Source of the DNA: Burkholderia ambifaria AMMD
Lineage (GTDB): Bacteria > Pseudomonadota > Gammaproteobacteria > Burkholderiales > Burkholderiaceae
Direction: 5' to 3'
DNA: 64,000 nucleotides
NCBI RefSeq assembly: GCF_000203915.1
Contig: NC_008391.1
Location: forward strand, 1,488,001-1,552,000
The notes below the pieces were generated by a model. The model saw only the letters and a program-made list of their open reading frames with translations, made no database searches and was not told the origin of the DNA. Every line of letters begins with the position of its first letter. Position 1 is the first letter of the stretch. Below are positions 28,375-38,121 of this stretch, one piece after another. The position numbers and the translations under genes are program-made.

Positions 28375-29373
28375 TCAACGCCCCGGCAGCCGCCGTTCGT
28401 AACTCGGTGCGTGACCGAACTGCGCGCGATACGCCTTGCTGAAGTGACACGGCGAATGGAATCCGCACGTCGTCGTCACGCGCGCGATCGACGCGTCGGT
28501 CGTGCGCAGCAGGTCGCGCGCGCGCTTGAGCCGCAGCGTCAGGTAATAGTGGGTCGGCGATACGTTCAGGTACACCTTGAACATACGCTGCAAGTGCCGC
28601 TGCGACAGCCGCACGAGCCGCGCGAGCTCCTCGAGCGACAGCGGCTCCTCAATGTTCGCCTCCATCAGGCGCACGACCTCGATCAGCTCCGCGCGCGAGA
28701 AGCCGACGCGCGCATCGACCGGAATCGGCTGCGTGTCGGTCGAGCTGCGGATGCGCTCGAGGATGAACTGTTCGGACACCTGCGCGGCGAGCTGCTGGCC
28801 GAAGCGCATGCCGACGAGGTTCAACATCAGGTCGAGCGGCGCGGTGCCGCCGGTGCAGGTGAGCCGGTCGCGATCGACGACGAACAGCTCGTCGGCGAAC
28901 CCCACCTGCGGAAACTCCGCATGCAGCGCGGACAGGTTCTCCCAGTGCACGGTGCAGCGATAACCGTCGAGTAGCCCGCCGGACATCAATGCATACGCGC
29001 CGGTGCAGATGCCGCCCAGCGGCAACCCGCGTTCGGCGAGCGCCGCGAGCGTATCGCGCGCGCCGTCGTCGACCACGTCGCGGATGCGAATCCCGCCGCA
29101 TACGATCATCACGTCGGGCAGGTTCGTGTAGTCGAGCGCCTGGGTCGGCCGCACCGCGATGCCGTTGCTGGCATGCACGGGGGCGCCGTCGAGCGAATAG
29201 ATCGACCACTGGTAATGGTCGGCACGCCCGACATAGTTCGCCATCCGAAGCACTTCGACCGCGCTCGAGAACGCGATCATCGAGAAATTCGGCAGCGTAA
29301 GAAAGCCGAAATGGGCGAGGGACGAAACCGGTGAAACGCAAGCGGCGGGCACGGCGGCAGCGGCGGACGTCAC
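28375..29373 (-). CDS. gbdR: GlxA-like AraC-family regulator, GbdR type
   Basis: Regulator of 332 residues with a DJ-1/PfpI-like domain (FGFLTLPNFSMIAFSSAVEV; LGGICTGAYALMSGGLLDGY) and an AraC helix-turn-helix domain at about 225-325, ending FSKAYRAQFGHAPSYERRL. In Pseudomonas GbdR activates choline, betaine and carnitine catabolic genes in response to glycine betaine or dimethylglycine. Its place between choW and choX supports control of choline uptake here. It is the second protein of this class in the window, so the naming is by similarity and context; CdhR-like function cannot be excluded. Confidence 0.8.
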   Translation of the reverse strand: MTSAAAAVPAACVSPVSSLAHFGFLTLPNFSMIAFSSAVEVLRMANYVGRADHYQWSIYSLDGAPVHASNGIAVRPTQALDYTNLPDVMIVCGGIRIRDVVDDGARDTLAALAERGLPLGGICTGAYALMSGGLLDGYRCTVHWENLSALHAEFPQVGFADELFVVDRDRLTCTGGTAPLDLMLNLVGMRFGQQLAAQVSEQFILERIRSSTDTQPIPVDARVGFSRAELIEVVRLMEANIEEPLSLEELARLVRLSQRHLQRMFKVYLNVSPTHYYLTLRLKRARDLLRTTDASIARVTTTCGFHSPCHFSKAYRAQFGHAPSYERRLPGR

Positions 29374-29491
29374 ATCGGGCTCCTGGCGAACGGTTGAGCA
29401 GGTTGCAGGACGCCAGTTCCGCGGCGCACGCCGCGGAAAACCGGAGTCGAATCGGAGAAGGCGGCCGGAAGACGCACCGGCCGCCGGTGGC

Positions 29492-30388
29492 TCAGGCTTG
29501 AGCGGGAGCGCCCTTCGCGCGGAACACCTGCTTCAGGCCCGAGAAGAGCGGTGCTTTCACGGTGCCCGGCGCGCGGCCGAAGCTTTCGGTGATGCGGTCG
29601 AGAATGATCGCGAGCAGCACGACCGACAGACCGCTTTCGAAACCGAGGCCGATGTCGAGGCGCTGGATACTCGCGAGCACATCGTTGCCGAGGCCGCCCG
29701 CGCCGACCATCGATGCGATGATGACCATCGACAGCGCCATCATGATCGTCTGGTTCACGCCCTGCATGATCGACGGCAGCGCATTCGGGAACTGCACCTT
29801 GTACAGCAGCTGCCACGGCGTGCAGCCGAATGCCTGGCCGGCTTCGACGATCTCGCGGTTCACGTGACGGATGCCGAGGCTCGTCAGGCGCACGGCCGGC
29901 GGCATCGCGAAGATCACCGTCGACAGGATCCCCGGCACGCGGCCGAGACCGAACAGCATCGCGGCCGGAATCAGGTAGACGAACGCAGGCATCGTCTGCA
30001 TCAGGTCGAGGATCGGACGCACGATCGCGGCGACCAGCTTGCTCTTCGCGGCCCAGATGCCGAGCGGAATGCCGAGCACGAGGCTGATGATCGTCGACGA
30101 CAGCGTGAGACCGAGCGTGATGACCGTCTGATCCCAGAAGCCCGTCGCGAAGATCAGCAGCAGCGACAAGGTGGTGAACAGCGCGAAGCGCCAGCCCACG
30201 CGCCACAGTCCGACGCCGATGAAGATCGCCATCATCAGCCACATCGGGATCGCCTGCAGTCCGTGCTCGACGAACGCGGCGAGGCCCTCGATCGCGCGGC
30301 CGATCGCATCGAACGTTGCCGCGTCATGGTCGAGCAGGTAGTGAACGGACCGGTCGACCCAGGTACCGAGCGGAATCATTTCAGACAT
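29492..30388 (-). CDS. choW: Choline ABC transporter permease
   Basis: Permease of 298 residues with about six membrane segments. The BPD domain contains the EAA-like loop VEAGQAFGCTPWQLLYKVQF and GAGGLGNDVLASIQRLDIG, typical of ProW/ChoW proteins. The first eight bases overlap the end of choV. It forms the membrane channel for choline imported with ChoX and ChoV. A 118-base gap separates it from the regulator downstream. Confidence 0.9.
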   Translation of the reverse strand: MSEMIPLGTWVDRSVHYLLDHDAATFDAIGRAIEGLAAFVEHGLQAIPMWLMMAIFIGVGLWRVGWRFALFTTLSLLLIFATGFWDQTVITLGLTLSSTIISLVLGIPLGIWAAKSKLVAAIVRPILDLMQTMPAFVYLIPAAMLFGLGRVPGILSTVIFAMPPAVRLTSLGIRHVNREIVEAGQAFGCTPWQLLYKVQFPNALPSIMQGVNQTIMMALSMVIIASMVGAGGLGNDVLASIQRLDIGLGFESGLSVVLLAIILDRITESFGRAPGTVKAPLFSGLKQVFRAKGAPAQA

Positions 30389-31550
30389 GGGAACCTCGCG
30401 AACGCGTGATGGCTTTCAGGATGAGTGCGCGGTCGACCGAACCGCAGTAACAGCCGTCGTCGTCGACGACGGGCAGTGCATTCGGGCTGGCGACCACGCG
30501 CGCGACGACATGATCGAGCGTCGCGTCGCGCCGGATGCTTTCGATCGGCCGCACGGACGGCGTGTCCTGACCGAGCGCATCGCGCGTGACGAAGCCGCGG
30601 ATCTTGCGTGCGGCGTCGAGCACGAACGCGTATTCGGCGCTGCCGTTCAGCGTCGCCGCGACGTTCGCTGCATCGAACTTCGACATGGTCGGCACGGCAC
30701 CCGTCTGCATCAGGTCGCCGGCGGTGAGGTAGCGGCTGGTGTCGATGCCGTCGAAGAACGCGCGCACGTAGTCGTCGGCCGGGTTCGCGATGATGTCCTG
30801 CGGCGTGCCGACCTGCACGAGCCGGCCGCCTTCCATGATCGCGATGCGGTTGCCGATGCGCAGCGCCTCTTCCAGATCGTGCGACACGAACATGATCGTG
30901 CGGCGCTGTTCCTTCTGCAGTTGCAGCAGCACGTCCTGCATTTCGCGGCGCTTGAGCGGATCGAGCGCGGAGAACGCCTCGTCCATGATCATCAGCGACG
31001 GGTTCACGGCGAGCGCGCGGGCCAGGCCGACGCGCTGCTGCATCCCGCCCGACAGCTCGGACGGCAGCTTGTGCGCGAACGGTGCGAGACCGACCTGCTC
31101 GAGCACGTCCATGGCCCGGCGTTCGCGCTCCTTCTTGCCGACGCCGCCGACCTCGAGGCCGAACGCGGCGTTCGACACCACGGTGCGATGCGGCATCAGC
31201 GCGAACGACTGGAACACCATGCTCATGTCCTTGCGGCGCAGCGCGGTCAACTCCGAGCGGCGTGCCGACGCAACGTCGAGCCCGTCGATCAGCACCTTGC
31301 CGGCGCTGGGATCGACCAGCCGGTTCACGAGGCGGATCAACGTGGATTTGCCGGAGCCGGACAGGCCCATCAGCACGAATATTTCGCCTTCCTGCACGTC
31401 GAACGATACGTTGTGCACGCCGACGACCTGACCGGTACGCTTGAGCACATCGTCTTTCGTTGCACCGGCGGCGAGCATGTCGAGCGCCTGCTGCGGGTTA
31501 CTTCCAAATACCTTGCACAGACCTTCGACCACGACCTTGGGGGCATCCAT
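30381..31550 (-). CDS. choV: Choline ABC transporter ATP-binding protein
   Basis: ATPase of 389 residues. Walker A GLSGSGKST is at 62-70; the signature LSGGMQQRVGLARAL and Walker B LMIMDEAFSALD follow. The first 45 residues carry the usual ProV-type extension (MLAAGATKDDVLKRTGQVVG) that contacts the permease. The C-terminal 110 residues are a CBS-like pair, as in ProV and OpuA. The start at 31550 is preceded by GAGGAGAAGGT. It heads the choVW operon. Confidence 0.92.
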   Translation of the reverse strand: MDAPKVVVEGLCKVFGSNPQQALDMLAAGATKDDVLKRTGQVVGVHNVSFDVQEGEIFVLMGLSGSGKSTLIRLVNRLVDPSAGKVLIDGLDVASARRSELTALRRKDMSMVFQSFALMPHRTVVSNAAFGLEVGGVGKKERERRAMDVLEQVGLAPFAHKLPSELSGGMQQRVGLARALAVNPSLMIMDEAFSALDPLKRREMQDVLLQLQKEQRRTIMFVSHDLEEALRIGNRIAIMEGGRLVQVGTPQDIIANPADDYVRAFFDGIDTSRYLTAGDLMQTGAVPTMSKFDAANVAATLNGSAEYAFVLDAARKIRGFVTRDALGQDTPSVRPIESIRRDATLDHVVARVVASPNALPVVDDDGCYCGSVDRALILKAITRSRGSHV

Positions 31551-32163
31551 TGAAACCTTCTCCTCGTGTAGCGGGGACTAACGCGTCGCATAGCGTGCCT
31601 ACATAGTTGCCAGAAAAAACCCCGACCTGCCGACGAATTACGACAAACGCTTGCGCAAATACGACACGGCCTCCAGCCCCGCCCGGCGGGCCGCAGCGCG
31701 CGGCGGCACCCGTTTGCGGCGACGCAATACGCGCACAGCCAGCACTGGCGGGCATCGGGTGTCGGACTTGTGCGCAGCAGCGCGGTGTGCATCGCATGGC
31801 GTTTTGCGCCAATTCGCGTCGAGGGGCGCGTCGTTTTACGACAATTTCACGTCCGTTCCGGGGGCGCTCTGCTCAGACGAAAGAAAACACTGCTTTCACC
31901 CGAAAAAGCATGACCGTGCAAAAGGCCGCGCGGCGACACCGAACGGCGCACGCCGTGATACCGCGCCAACCCTGAAAATCCGCGACGAGCGCTGTGATAC
32001 ATTCCCCGCAAACACGCTGAGCGCGACGTTGCCGCGGGCCGTTTACCGATGGTACGCCGATGGTGCGCGCGTGCCGGTTCGCCTGCCGGCCATACCGAAA
32101 CAGCCTCGATCAGGCCGCGCGATGATCGAAGGACGATAACGAAATGAGAGAGGGAGCAAGGCG
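31551..32163. promoter_or_regulatory. Intergenic region with choV promoter and TACGACA repeats
   Basis: This 613-base region holds no convincing gene; reading frames in it lack plausible starts and family features. Next to choV the motif TACGACA occurs at 31639-31645 and 31660-31666, exactly 21 bases apart and in the same orientation, and again at 31837-31843. Direct repeats two helical turns apart are the usual layout for AraC-family sites, so these may bind GbdR. The right end has a poor match to a ribosome site (GAGAGGGAGCAAGGCG) for the next gene. Confidence 0.45.
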
Positions 32164-35100
32164 ATGAATTGGGCCTTTGCCGCAATCGGCTTCATCGCGG
32201 GCGGTATCGCCGCATTATTCGGGGATTTCTCGGTCGCCAACGGCTCGCTGCTGGGTGCGGTGGCCGGGTTCTGCATCGGCCACGCGCTGCGGCAACGCAA
32301 GCGCAACGGCGGCGACACGCCGCCCGGCGCGTTCGCGATGTCCGCACCGCCTGCAACACCGCAACCCCCACCCGTTCTGCTCGCCGATCGCGTCGCGCGC
32401 CTCGAAGCGACGGTCGAGACGCTGACGCGCGAGCTCGATGTGCTGCGCGGCCAGCTCGCCGGCGCGAAAGCCGGTGCTGCCGCGACCGGCACCGCCACGC
32501 ACGCGCCGTCGGCCACGCCCGCCACCGTCCCGCCGCCTGCCCCGCTTCCGCCACGGTCCGCCGTGCGGCCCGCCGCCGCGAGCGCCGGCACGCCAGCGTC
32601 GACGTCCATGCCGACTCCCGCGCCGACGCCCGCACCGACGCCCGCACCGACTCCCGCACCGACTCCCGCGCCGGCAGTCGCCGCGCGGACGAGCGACGCG
32701 CCGGCCGCCGCCGCTGCACCGACGAATGCACCCGCAGCCGCAGCCCGCCCGATCCCGCCCGCGCCACGCGAACCCGGCATCGCCGACCGCGCATTCCGCG
32801 CCGCGCGCGACTGGCTGCTCGGTGGCAACACGGTCGTGCGCGTCGGCATCATCGTGCTGTTCTTCGGCGTCGCGTTCCTGCTCAAGTACGCGGCCGACAA
32901 CAGCATGCTGCCGATCGAATTCCGTCTCGCCGGCACGGCGCTCGCCGCGGCCGCGCTGCTCGCGATCGGCTGGCGCGTGCGTGCGCGCCGCGCCGCGTAT
33001 GGCCTCGTGCTGCAGGGCGGCGGCATCGGCATCCTGTACCTGACGATCTTCGCCGCGACCAAGCTCTACGCGCTGCTGCCGGTCGGCGCCGCGTTCCCGC
33101 TGATGGTCGCGGTGTGCGCGCTGAGCGCGTTCCTCGCGGTGAAGCAGAACGCGTTGCCGCTCGCGTTCATGGGCAGCGCGGGCGGCTTTCTCGCGCCGGT
33201 GCTGCTGTCGACCGGCCAGGGTAACCATGTCGCGCTGTTCAGTTACTACGCATTACTGAATGCGGGCATCTTCGCGATCGCGTGGTTCAAGGCCTGGCGT
33301 CCGCTGAACCTGCTCGGCTTCGTGTTCACGTTCACGATCGGCTCGGCGTGGGGCGTGACGGCCTACCGCCCCGCGCTGTTCGCGAGCACCGAGCCGTTCC
33401 TGATCCTGTTCTTCCTGATGTATGTCGGCATCGCGCTGCTGTATGCGGTGAAGCGCGAACTGGCGTTGCGGCACTACGTGGACGGCACGCTCGTGTTCGG
33501 CACACCGATCGTCGCGACCGCGCTGCAGGCGGCGCTCGTGAAGGACATCCCGTTCGGGCTCGCGTGGAGCGCCGTCGCGCTGTCGGCCTTCTACGTCGCG
33601 CTGGCCGCGTGGCTCACGCGGCGCCGCGAGCGCCTCGCGCTGCTGTTCGAATCCACGCTCGCGCTCGCGGTGATCTTCGCGACGCTCGCGGTGCCGCTCG
33701 CGTTCTCGGGCCCGACGACCAGCGCCGCATGGGCGATCGAAGGCGCGGCCGTCGTCTGGCTCGGCGTGCGCGAGAAACGCCTGCTGCGGTTCGGCTTCGG
33801 GCTGCTGATGCAGGTCGCCGCGGCCGGCGCATTCTTCACGAGCCTGCTCGGGCCGGCCGACACCACCGCGCTGCCCGTGCTCAACGGCCCGACCATCGCG
33901 ATGCTGCTGATCGCGCTCGCCGGCCTGTTCACCGGCTGGTGGCTGCACGGACGCGACGAAGCGCGCGCGTGGCATGCATGGATGCCGGAGGTCGGCGCCG
34001 CGGCCGCGGCGTGGGGGCTGCTGTGGTGGGTCGGCGGCGGGCTGCATGAAATCCTCGTCTACGCGAGCCGTCACGTCGATCTGCATGCCGACCGCTTCGT
34101 CGTCGACGCGACCGCGCTGTTCGCGGCCGGCACCGCGTGGCTGGCACACGTCGCGCGCCGCAAGCTCGCGTGGCCGATCGCAGAATGGCCGGCGCTCGCG
34201 CTGACGCCGGTGCTCGCGCTGCTCGCGTGGCGCGCGTTCGATTCGCACGAAGCGCCGCTGTCGGGCATGGGCGCGTTCGCGTGGCCGATCGCCGTCATCG
34301 CGTGCTATGCGCTGCTGCTGCGACAGTCGCGGCGCACGACGGCCGCGGGGGCGACGGACAGGTCGGCCGTGGGGGCGCTCCCCGCCCCCGTGCTCGCACC
34401 GCTGCACACGCTGATGTTCTGGACGTTGTGCGGGCTGTTCTCGCTCGAAGGCTTCTGGCGCCTGCGCGCGTTCGTACCCGAAGGCGCGTGGAGCTGGAGC
34501 GCGTGGGCCTACGGCTTCGGCGCGCTGCTCCTGCTGGTGGCGGGCCCCGGCTCGCGGCTGCGCTGGCCGGTTGCCGCGTTCCCGCGTGCGTATCAGGTAT
34601 GGGGTGCCGCGCCGCTCGCCGCGCTGCTGGGGCTGTGGAGCATCGCCAGCGTGACGAGCGACGGCGACGCGTCGCCGCTGTTCTGGCTGCCGCTGCTCAA
34701 TCCGCTCGACGTCGCGCAACTGCTGATCTTCGTCGCGCTCGCCACCTGGCTGCGCCGCCTGAAGACGCTCGGCATCACGTGGCATCCGCTTGCGGCCGAC
34801 CTCGCGGCGCTCGCGACCGTGTTCCTGTGGTTCAACGCGCTGCTGCTGCGCACGCTGCATCACCGTTTCCACCTGGCCTACGACATCGATACCGTGCTGT
34901 CGTCGTTCGGCATCCAGCAGGTGTTCATGGTCGGCTGGAGCCTGTTCGCGTTCGCCGGCATGTGGCTCACGCGCCGTGACGGCATCGCGCGCGTATGCGC
35001 GCTCGCGTCGCTGCCGCTGATCGTCGTGATGTGGGTCTGGACCTTCTATGCGAACTTCACGCAGGATGGTGGCAGCTGGGCGCGCATCCCGCTGCTCAAT

Positions 35101-35583
35101 CCGCTCGATCTCGTGCTCGTGGTGGTCTATGCGCTCGCCGCGTCGTGGTTCGTGCGCGCGCGCAAGCTCGGGTGGTCGTTCGACAACTATCGCGTCGAAC
35201 TGCTGAGCGGAGCGGGCGCGACCGCGTTCCTCTGGCTGAACGCGATCCTGCTGCGCACCCTGCATCACTGGGCCGGCGTGCCGTACGAATTCGGCGCAAT
35301 GGCCGAATCGACGCTCGTGCAGGCTTCGGTGTCCGTGTACTGGACGCTCTGCGCGCTCGCGATCACGATCTGGGCCACGCGCCGCGGACTGCGTCCGCTG
35401 TGGTTCGTCGGCGCCGCGCTGCTCGCGCTCACGGTGATCAAGCTGTTCCTGTTCGACCTGTCGCACGTGACCGGCATCGAGCGCATCGTGTCGTTCATCG
35501 GCATCGGCGTGCTGCTGCTGTTGATCGGCTATTTCTCGCCGCTGCCGCCGAAGGCCGCGCTCCAACCGGACGACGCACGATGA
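32164..35583 (+). CDS. Large polytopic membrane protein of the DUF2339 family
   Basis: Protein of 1139 residues. An N-terminal membrane segment (WAFAAIGFIAGGIAALFGDF) is followed by a coiled-coil-like stretch (LADRVARLEATVETLTREL) and a long Pro/Ala/Thr linker with a TPAP repeat. From about residue 220 there are more than twenty hydrophobic segments to the C-terminus. DUF2339 proteins are widespread, of unknown function, and are often encoded with DUF3999 proteins, as here. GGGAG and AAGG precede the ATG. The stop overlaps the next start by four bases. Confidence 0.85.
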   Translation: MNWAFAAIGFIAGGIAALFGDFSVANGSLLGAVAGFCIGHALRQRKRNGGDTPPGAFAMSAPPATPQPPPVLLADRVARLEATVETLTRELDVLRGQLAGAKAGAAATGTATHAPSATPATVPPPAPLPPRSAVRPAAASAGTPASTSMPTPAPTPAPTPAPTPAPTPAPAVAARTSDAPAAAAAPTNAPAAAARPIPPAPREPGIADRAFRAARDWLLGGNTVVRVGIIVLFFGVAFLLKYAADNSMLPIEFRLAGTALAAAALLAIGWRVRARRAAYGLVLQGGGIGILYLTIFAATKLYALLPVGAAFPLMVAVCALSAFLAVKQNALPLAFMGSAGGFLAPVLLSTGQGNHVALFSYYALLNAGIFAIAWFKAWRPLNLLGFVFTFTIGSAWGVTAYRPALFASTEPFLILFFLMYVGIALLYAVKRELALRHYVDGTLVFGTPIVATALQAALVKDIPFGLAWSAVALSAFYVALAAWLTRRRERLALLFESTLALAVIFATLAVPLAFSGPTTSAAWAIEGAAVVWLGVREKRLLRFGFGLLMQVAAAGAFFTSLLGPADTTALPVLNGPTIAMLLIALAGLFTGWWLHGRDEARAWHAWMPEVGAAAAAWGLLWWVGGGLHEILVYASRHVDLHADRFVVDATALFAAGTAWLAHVARRKLAWPIAEWPALALTPVLALLAWRAFDSHEAPLSGMGAFAWPIAVIACYALLLRQSRRTTAAGATDRSAVGALPAPVLAPLHTLMFWTLCGLFSLEGFWRLRAFVPEGAWSWSAWAYGFGALLLLVAGPGSRLRWPVAAFPRAYQVWGAAPLAALLGLWSIASVTSDGDASPLFWLPLLNPLDVAQLLIFVALATWLRRLKTLGITWHPLAADLAALATVFLWFNALLLRTLHHRFHLAYDIDTVLSSFGIQQVFMVGWSLFAFAGMWLTRRDGIARVCALASLPLIVVMWVWTFYANFTQDGGSWARIPLLNPLDLVLVVVYALAASWFVRARKLGWSFDNYRVELLSGAGATAFLWLNAILLRTLHHWAGVPYEFGAMAESTLVQASVSVYWTLCALAITIWATRRGLRPLWFVGAALLALTVIKLFLFDLSHVTGIERIVSFIGIGVLLLLIGYFSPLPPKAALQPDDAR
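32611..32673 (+). repeat. 12-base tandem repeat encoding a TPAP linker
   Basis: About five imperfect copies of a 12-base unit (CCGACTCCCGCG / CCGACGCCCGCA) encode the Thr-Pro-Ala-Pro linker of the DUF2339 protein. The unit is a multiple of three, so slippage would change linker length without breaking the frame. Confidence 0.7.
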
Positions 35584-36917
35584 AGCGACTCGCAGCCCTG
35601 CTCGGCCTGAGCCTGCTGACATCGTTCGCGGCGGCCGACGCCACGCCGGGCGCCGAACGCGTCGCCCGACGCTTCTCGCTCGATCTCGACGGCAGCGCCG
35701 CGTATTACCAGCTCACCGTGCCGCAAGCCGTGTACGCGGCGAGCCGGCGCGACGATCTCGGCGACGTGCGCATCTTCAACGGCGCCGGCGAGCCCGTGCC
35801 GTATTCGCTCGAGGCGCCCGCGGCGGCGGCCGTGCCGCCGTCGCGCACGCCAGTGCACTGGTTCCCGCTGCCGCCGTCCCGCACCGACGACGGCCGCGCG
35901 CCGCTCGGCGTGTCGGTCGCGCCGGACGGCTCGCTGCGCGCGGCCGTTACCGCACCGGCTCGCATGAAGCACGCGGCGGATCTCGTCGACCTGTCGCATG
36001 CCGACGGTGAGGTCGACGCGGTGCTCGTGCACGTGAGCGACGACAGCTATCAGGGACGCGTCGCCGTCGAAGCAAGCGACGACCTGCGCAGCTGGCGCTC
36101 GCTCGGCAGCACGCAACTGCTGAAGGTCGGACGCGGCGACGACATGCTGGTGCAGGAACGCATCGCCCTCGAAGGCGCGGGGTCGCGCTACCTGCGGCTC
36201 GACTGGCTCGACGGTGCGCCCGCGATCGGGTCGATCGAGATCGAAACACAACCGCACGATGCGCGCACGGCGGACGCCGCGGCCGTGCCGCGCCAATGGC
36301 GCGATGCCGTGCACGTGCGGGCCGGCGGCGCGCCCGGCGAATATCTGTTCGACACCGACGGCACGTATCCGGTCGACCGCGTGCGCATCGACCTGCCGCA
36401 GCCGAATACGGTTGCGCGCGCAACCTTGCAGAGTCGCGCGGACGCGCAGGCGCCGTGGCGCGACGTCGCCGGCGCCGTGCTGTTCCGGCTGCAGGGCAAA
36501 GGCGCCGAACAGCGCAACCCGCCGCTGGCGTTCGCGCCGAATCCGGATCGCGCGTGGCGGATCGTCGTCGACATGCGCAACGGCGGCCTCGGCGGCGGTC
36601 AACCGGCCGTCGCGGTCGGCTGGCATCCGGCCGCGCTGACCTTCGTCGCGCGCGGCACGCCGCCGTTCACGCTCGGCGTCGGCAACGCATCGCTGCCGTC
36701 GTCAGCCGTGAGCCGCGATGCGCTGCTGGTTGGCATGGCGCCGGAAGTGCGGCCCGCGCGCGTCGGCGCGGCATTGCCGGCCCCGGCGGTCGAGCCTGAG
36801 CGCGCCGCCGATACGGATGCGACGCGCCGTTACGTGCTGTGGGGCGCGCTGGTCGTTGCGGTCGGTGTGCTCGGTACGATCGCATGGCGCCTCGCGAAAG
36901 GCGGCCGCGACGAGTAA
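35580..36917 (+). CDS. DUF3999 family envelope protein
   Basis: Protein of 445 residues with a signal peptide (MKRLAALLGLSLLTSFAAAD), a long beta-rich periplasmic region and a single C-terminal membrane segment (YVLWGALVVAVGVLGTIAWR) followed by a short basic tail. RYLRLDWLDG and VDRVRIDLPQPNTVA are typical of DUF3999. The ATG overlaps the DUF2339 stop, so the two are translationally coupled and likely work together at the inner membrane. Function unknown. Confidence 0.84.
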   Translation: MKRLAALLGLSLLTSFAAADATPGAERVARRFSLDLDGSAAYYQLTVPQAVYAASRRDDLGDVRIFNGAGEPVPYSLEAPAAAAVPPSRTPVHWFPLPPSRTDDGRAPLGVSVAPDGSLRAAVTAPARMKHAADLVDLSHADGEVDAVLVHVSDDSYQGRVAVEASDDLRSWRSLGSTQLLKVGRGDDMLVQERIALEGAGSRYLRLDWLDGAPAIGSIEIETQPHDARTADAAAVPRQWRDAVHVRAGGAPGEYLFDTDGTYPVDRVRIDLPQPNTVARATLQSRADAQAPWRDVAGAVLFRLQGKGAEQRNPPLAFAPNPDRAWRIVVDMRNGGLGGGQPAVAVGWHPAALTFVARGTPPFTLGVGNASLPSSAVSRDALLVGMAPEVRPARVGAALPAPAVEPERAADTDATRRYVLWGALVVAVGVLGTIAWRLAKGGRDE

Positions 36918-37074
36918 CGTCGCCCCGCATTCGTGTCCTTCTTGATGCGCCGTTTACCGCACGCACCTGGTTTTATCGACAATCGCAACGCGCGATCGCG
37001 TACGATCGTCGCGAGAATTCGTCGGCCGGGCCTCTCTCGGTACTGGCATGCGCGCCACGCAATCAGGCTCGCCG

Positions 37075-37863
37075 TTATCGGCCCACGAAGCGCCCATGCT
37101 GGCGCGGCCGCCACGGCGACGAGCGGCAGCTCGCGGCGCCCGCCGCACGCCGTGCCGCCCATCCGGTGACACGGCGCACGTGCGGGTCGCGCCGGGCCAT
37201 CGCGGCCACGCGCGACGGCAACGCATACGCGAGACGCCGCACGGCCGCCGCGCGCGCAGCCAGCCGCGACGCCGGCGACACGCGGCGCGCGAAGCGCGCG
37301 ACGGGCCGCTTGCAGAGGATCGCGCTGTCGTAGCGCTTGCCGGCGAAGCGCATCGTGTCGACGACCTCGAAACCCTGCGCGCCGTAGAACGCCAGCAGGT
37401 GCGAAGCGAGATGCGGCGTATCGAGCGCGAGCAGCGCATAGCCGCGCAACGCGGCCCACTGCTCGGCGAACGACAGCAGCAATGCGCCGATCCCGCGGCT
37501 CTGGCAGTCGGGATCGACGGCCACCTGCCGCACGCTCGCGACGCCTTCGCACCGGTACAGCGAACAGGCCGACGACGGATCAGTCGCATACAGCGTGGCC
37601 GTGCCGATCACACGTCCGCCGCACACGGCGACGTAGCACTCGCCTGCTTGCGCGCGGCGGCGCGTGACGTCTTCGTCCTGGTCGACGCACGTGCAGTTCA
37701 GCCCCATCGCGCCGAGCCGCGCGAATGCGCGATGCAGCATCGGCGTGAGTTGCGCATAGCTGTCTGATGCCGGATCGAAACGCCGGACGATCACCCGATC
37801 GGCGCACACGGAAGGCAGCGCGCCAGCGGACCGTTCGGCGATCGCGTTCCAGGGTATCGACAT
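37075..37863 (-). CDS. GNAT-family acetyltransferase with basic C-terminal extension
   Basis: Protein of 262 residues. A GNAT domain covers about 25-190: VRQVAVDPDCQSRGIGALLL is the acetyl-CoA-binding motif A, followed by LALDTPHLASHLLAFYGAQG and FEVVDTMRF. The last 70 residues are unusually rich in Arg and Ala and do not look like part of the fold; they could be a nucleic-acid-binding tail or read-through after loss of an earlier stop. The substrate is unknown. It converges on the DUF3999 gene. Confidence 0.75.
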   Translation of the reverse strand: MSIPWNAIAERSAGALPSVCADRVIVRRFDPASDSYAQLTPMLHRAFARLGAMGLNCTCVDQDEDVTRRRAQAGECYVAVCGGRVIGTATLYATDPSSACSLYRCEGVASVRQVAVDPDCQSRGIGALLLSFAEQWAALRGYALLALDTPHLASHLLAFYGAQGFEVVDTMRFAGKRYDSAILCKRPVARFARRVSPASRLAARAAAVRRLAYALPSRVAAMARRDPHVRRVTGWAARRAAGAASCRSSPWRPRQHGRFVGR

Positions 37864-38121
37864 TGCAATACTCCGTGGTTGGGATGCCCGAAGTCTATGA
37901 GCGCGCCGGCCGCCGTCACAAGAAAAAATGTCGTAAAAGTTTGGGGAAACGCGCGCGGGCGAGACGGTTGCGACGGTGCGTGCCGCGGCTTTCGCGTGGG
38001 GCTTCGAGAACGCATGAACGAACGCCGATCGTTGTTCGCGCAAGCAACGTCGCGTGCGTCGTTGACACGTGCGACGACTCCATCCAGACTCGCTGCTCCC
38101 CCCACCGTACCGAGCGCGCTC

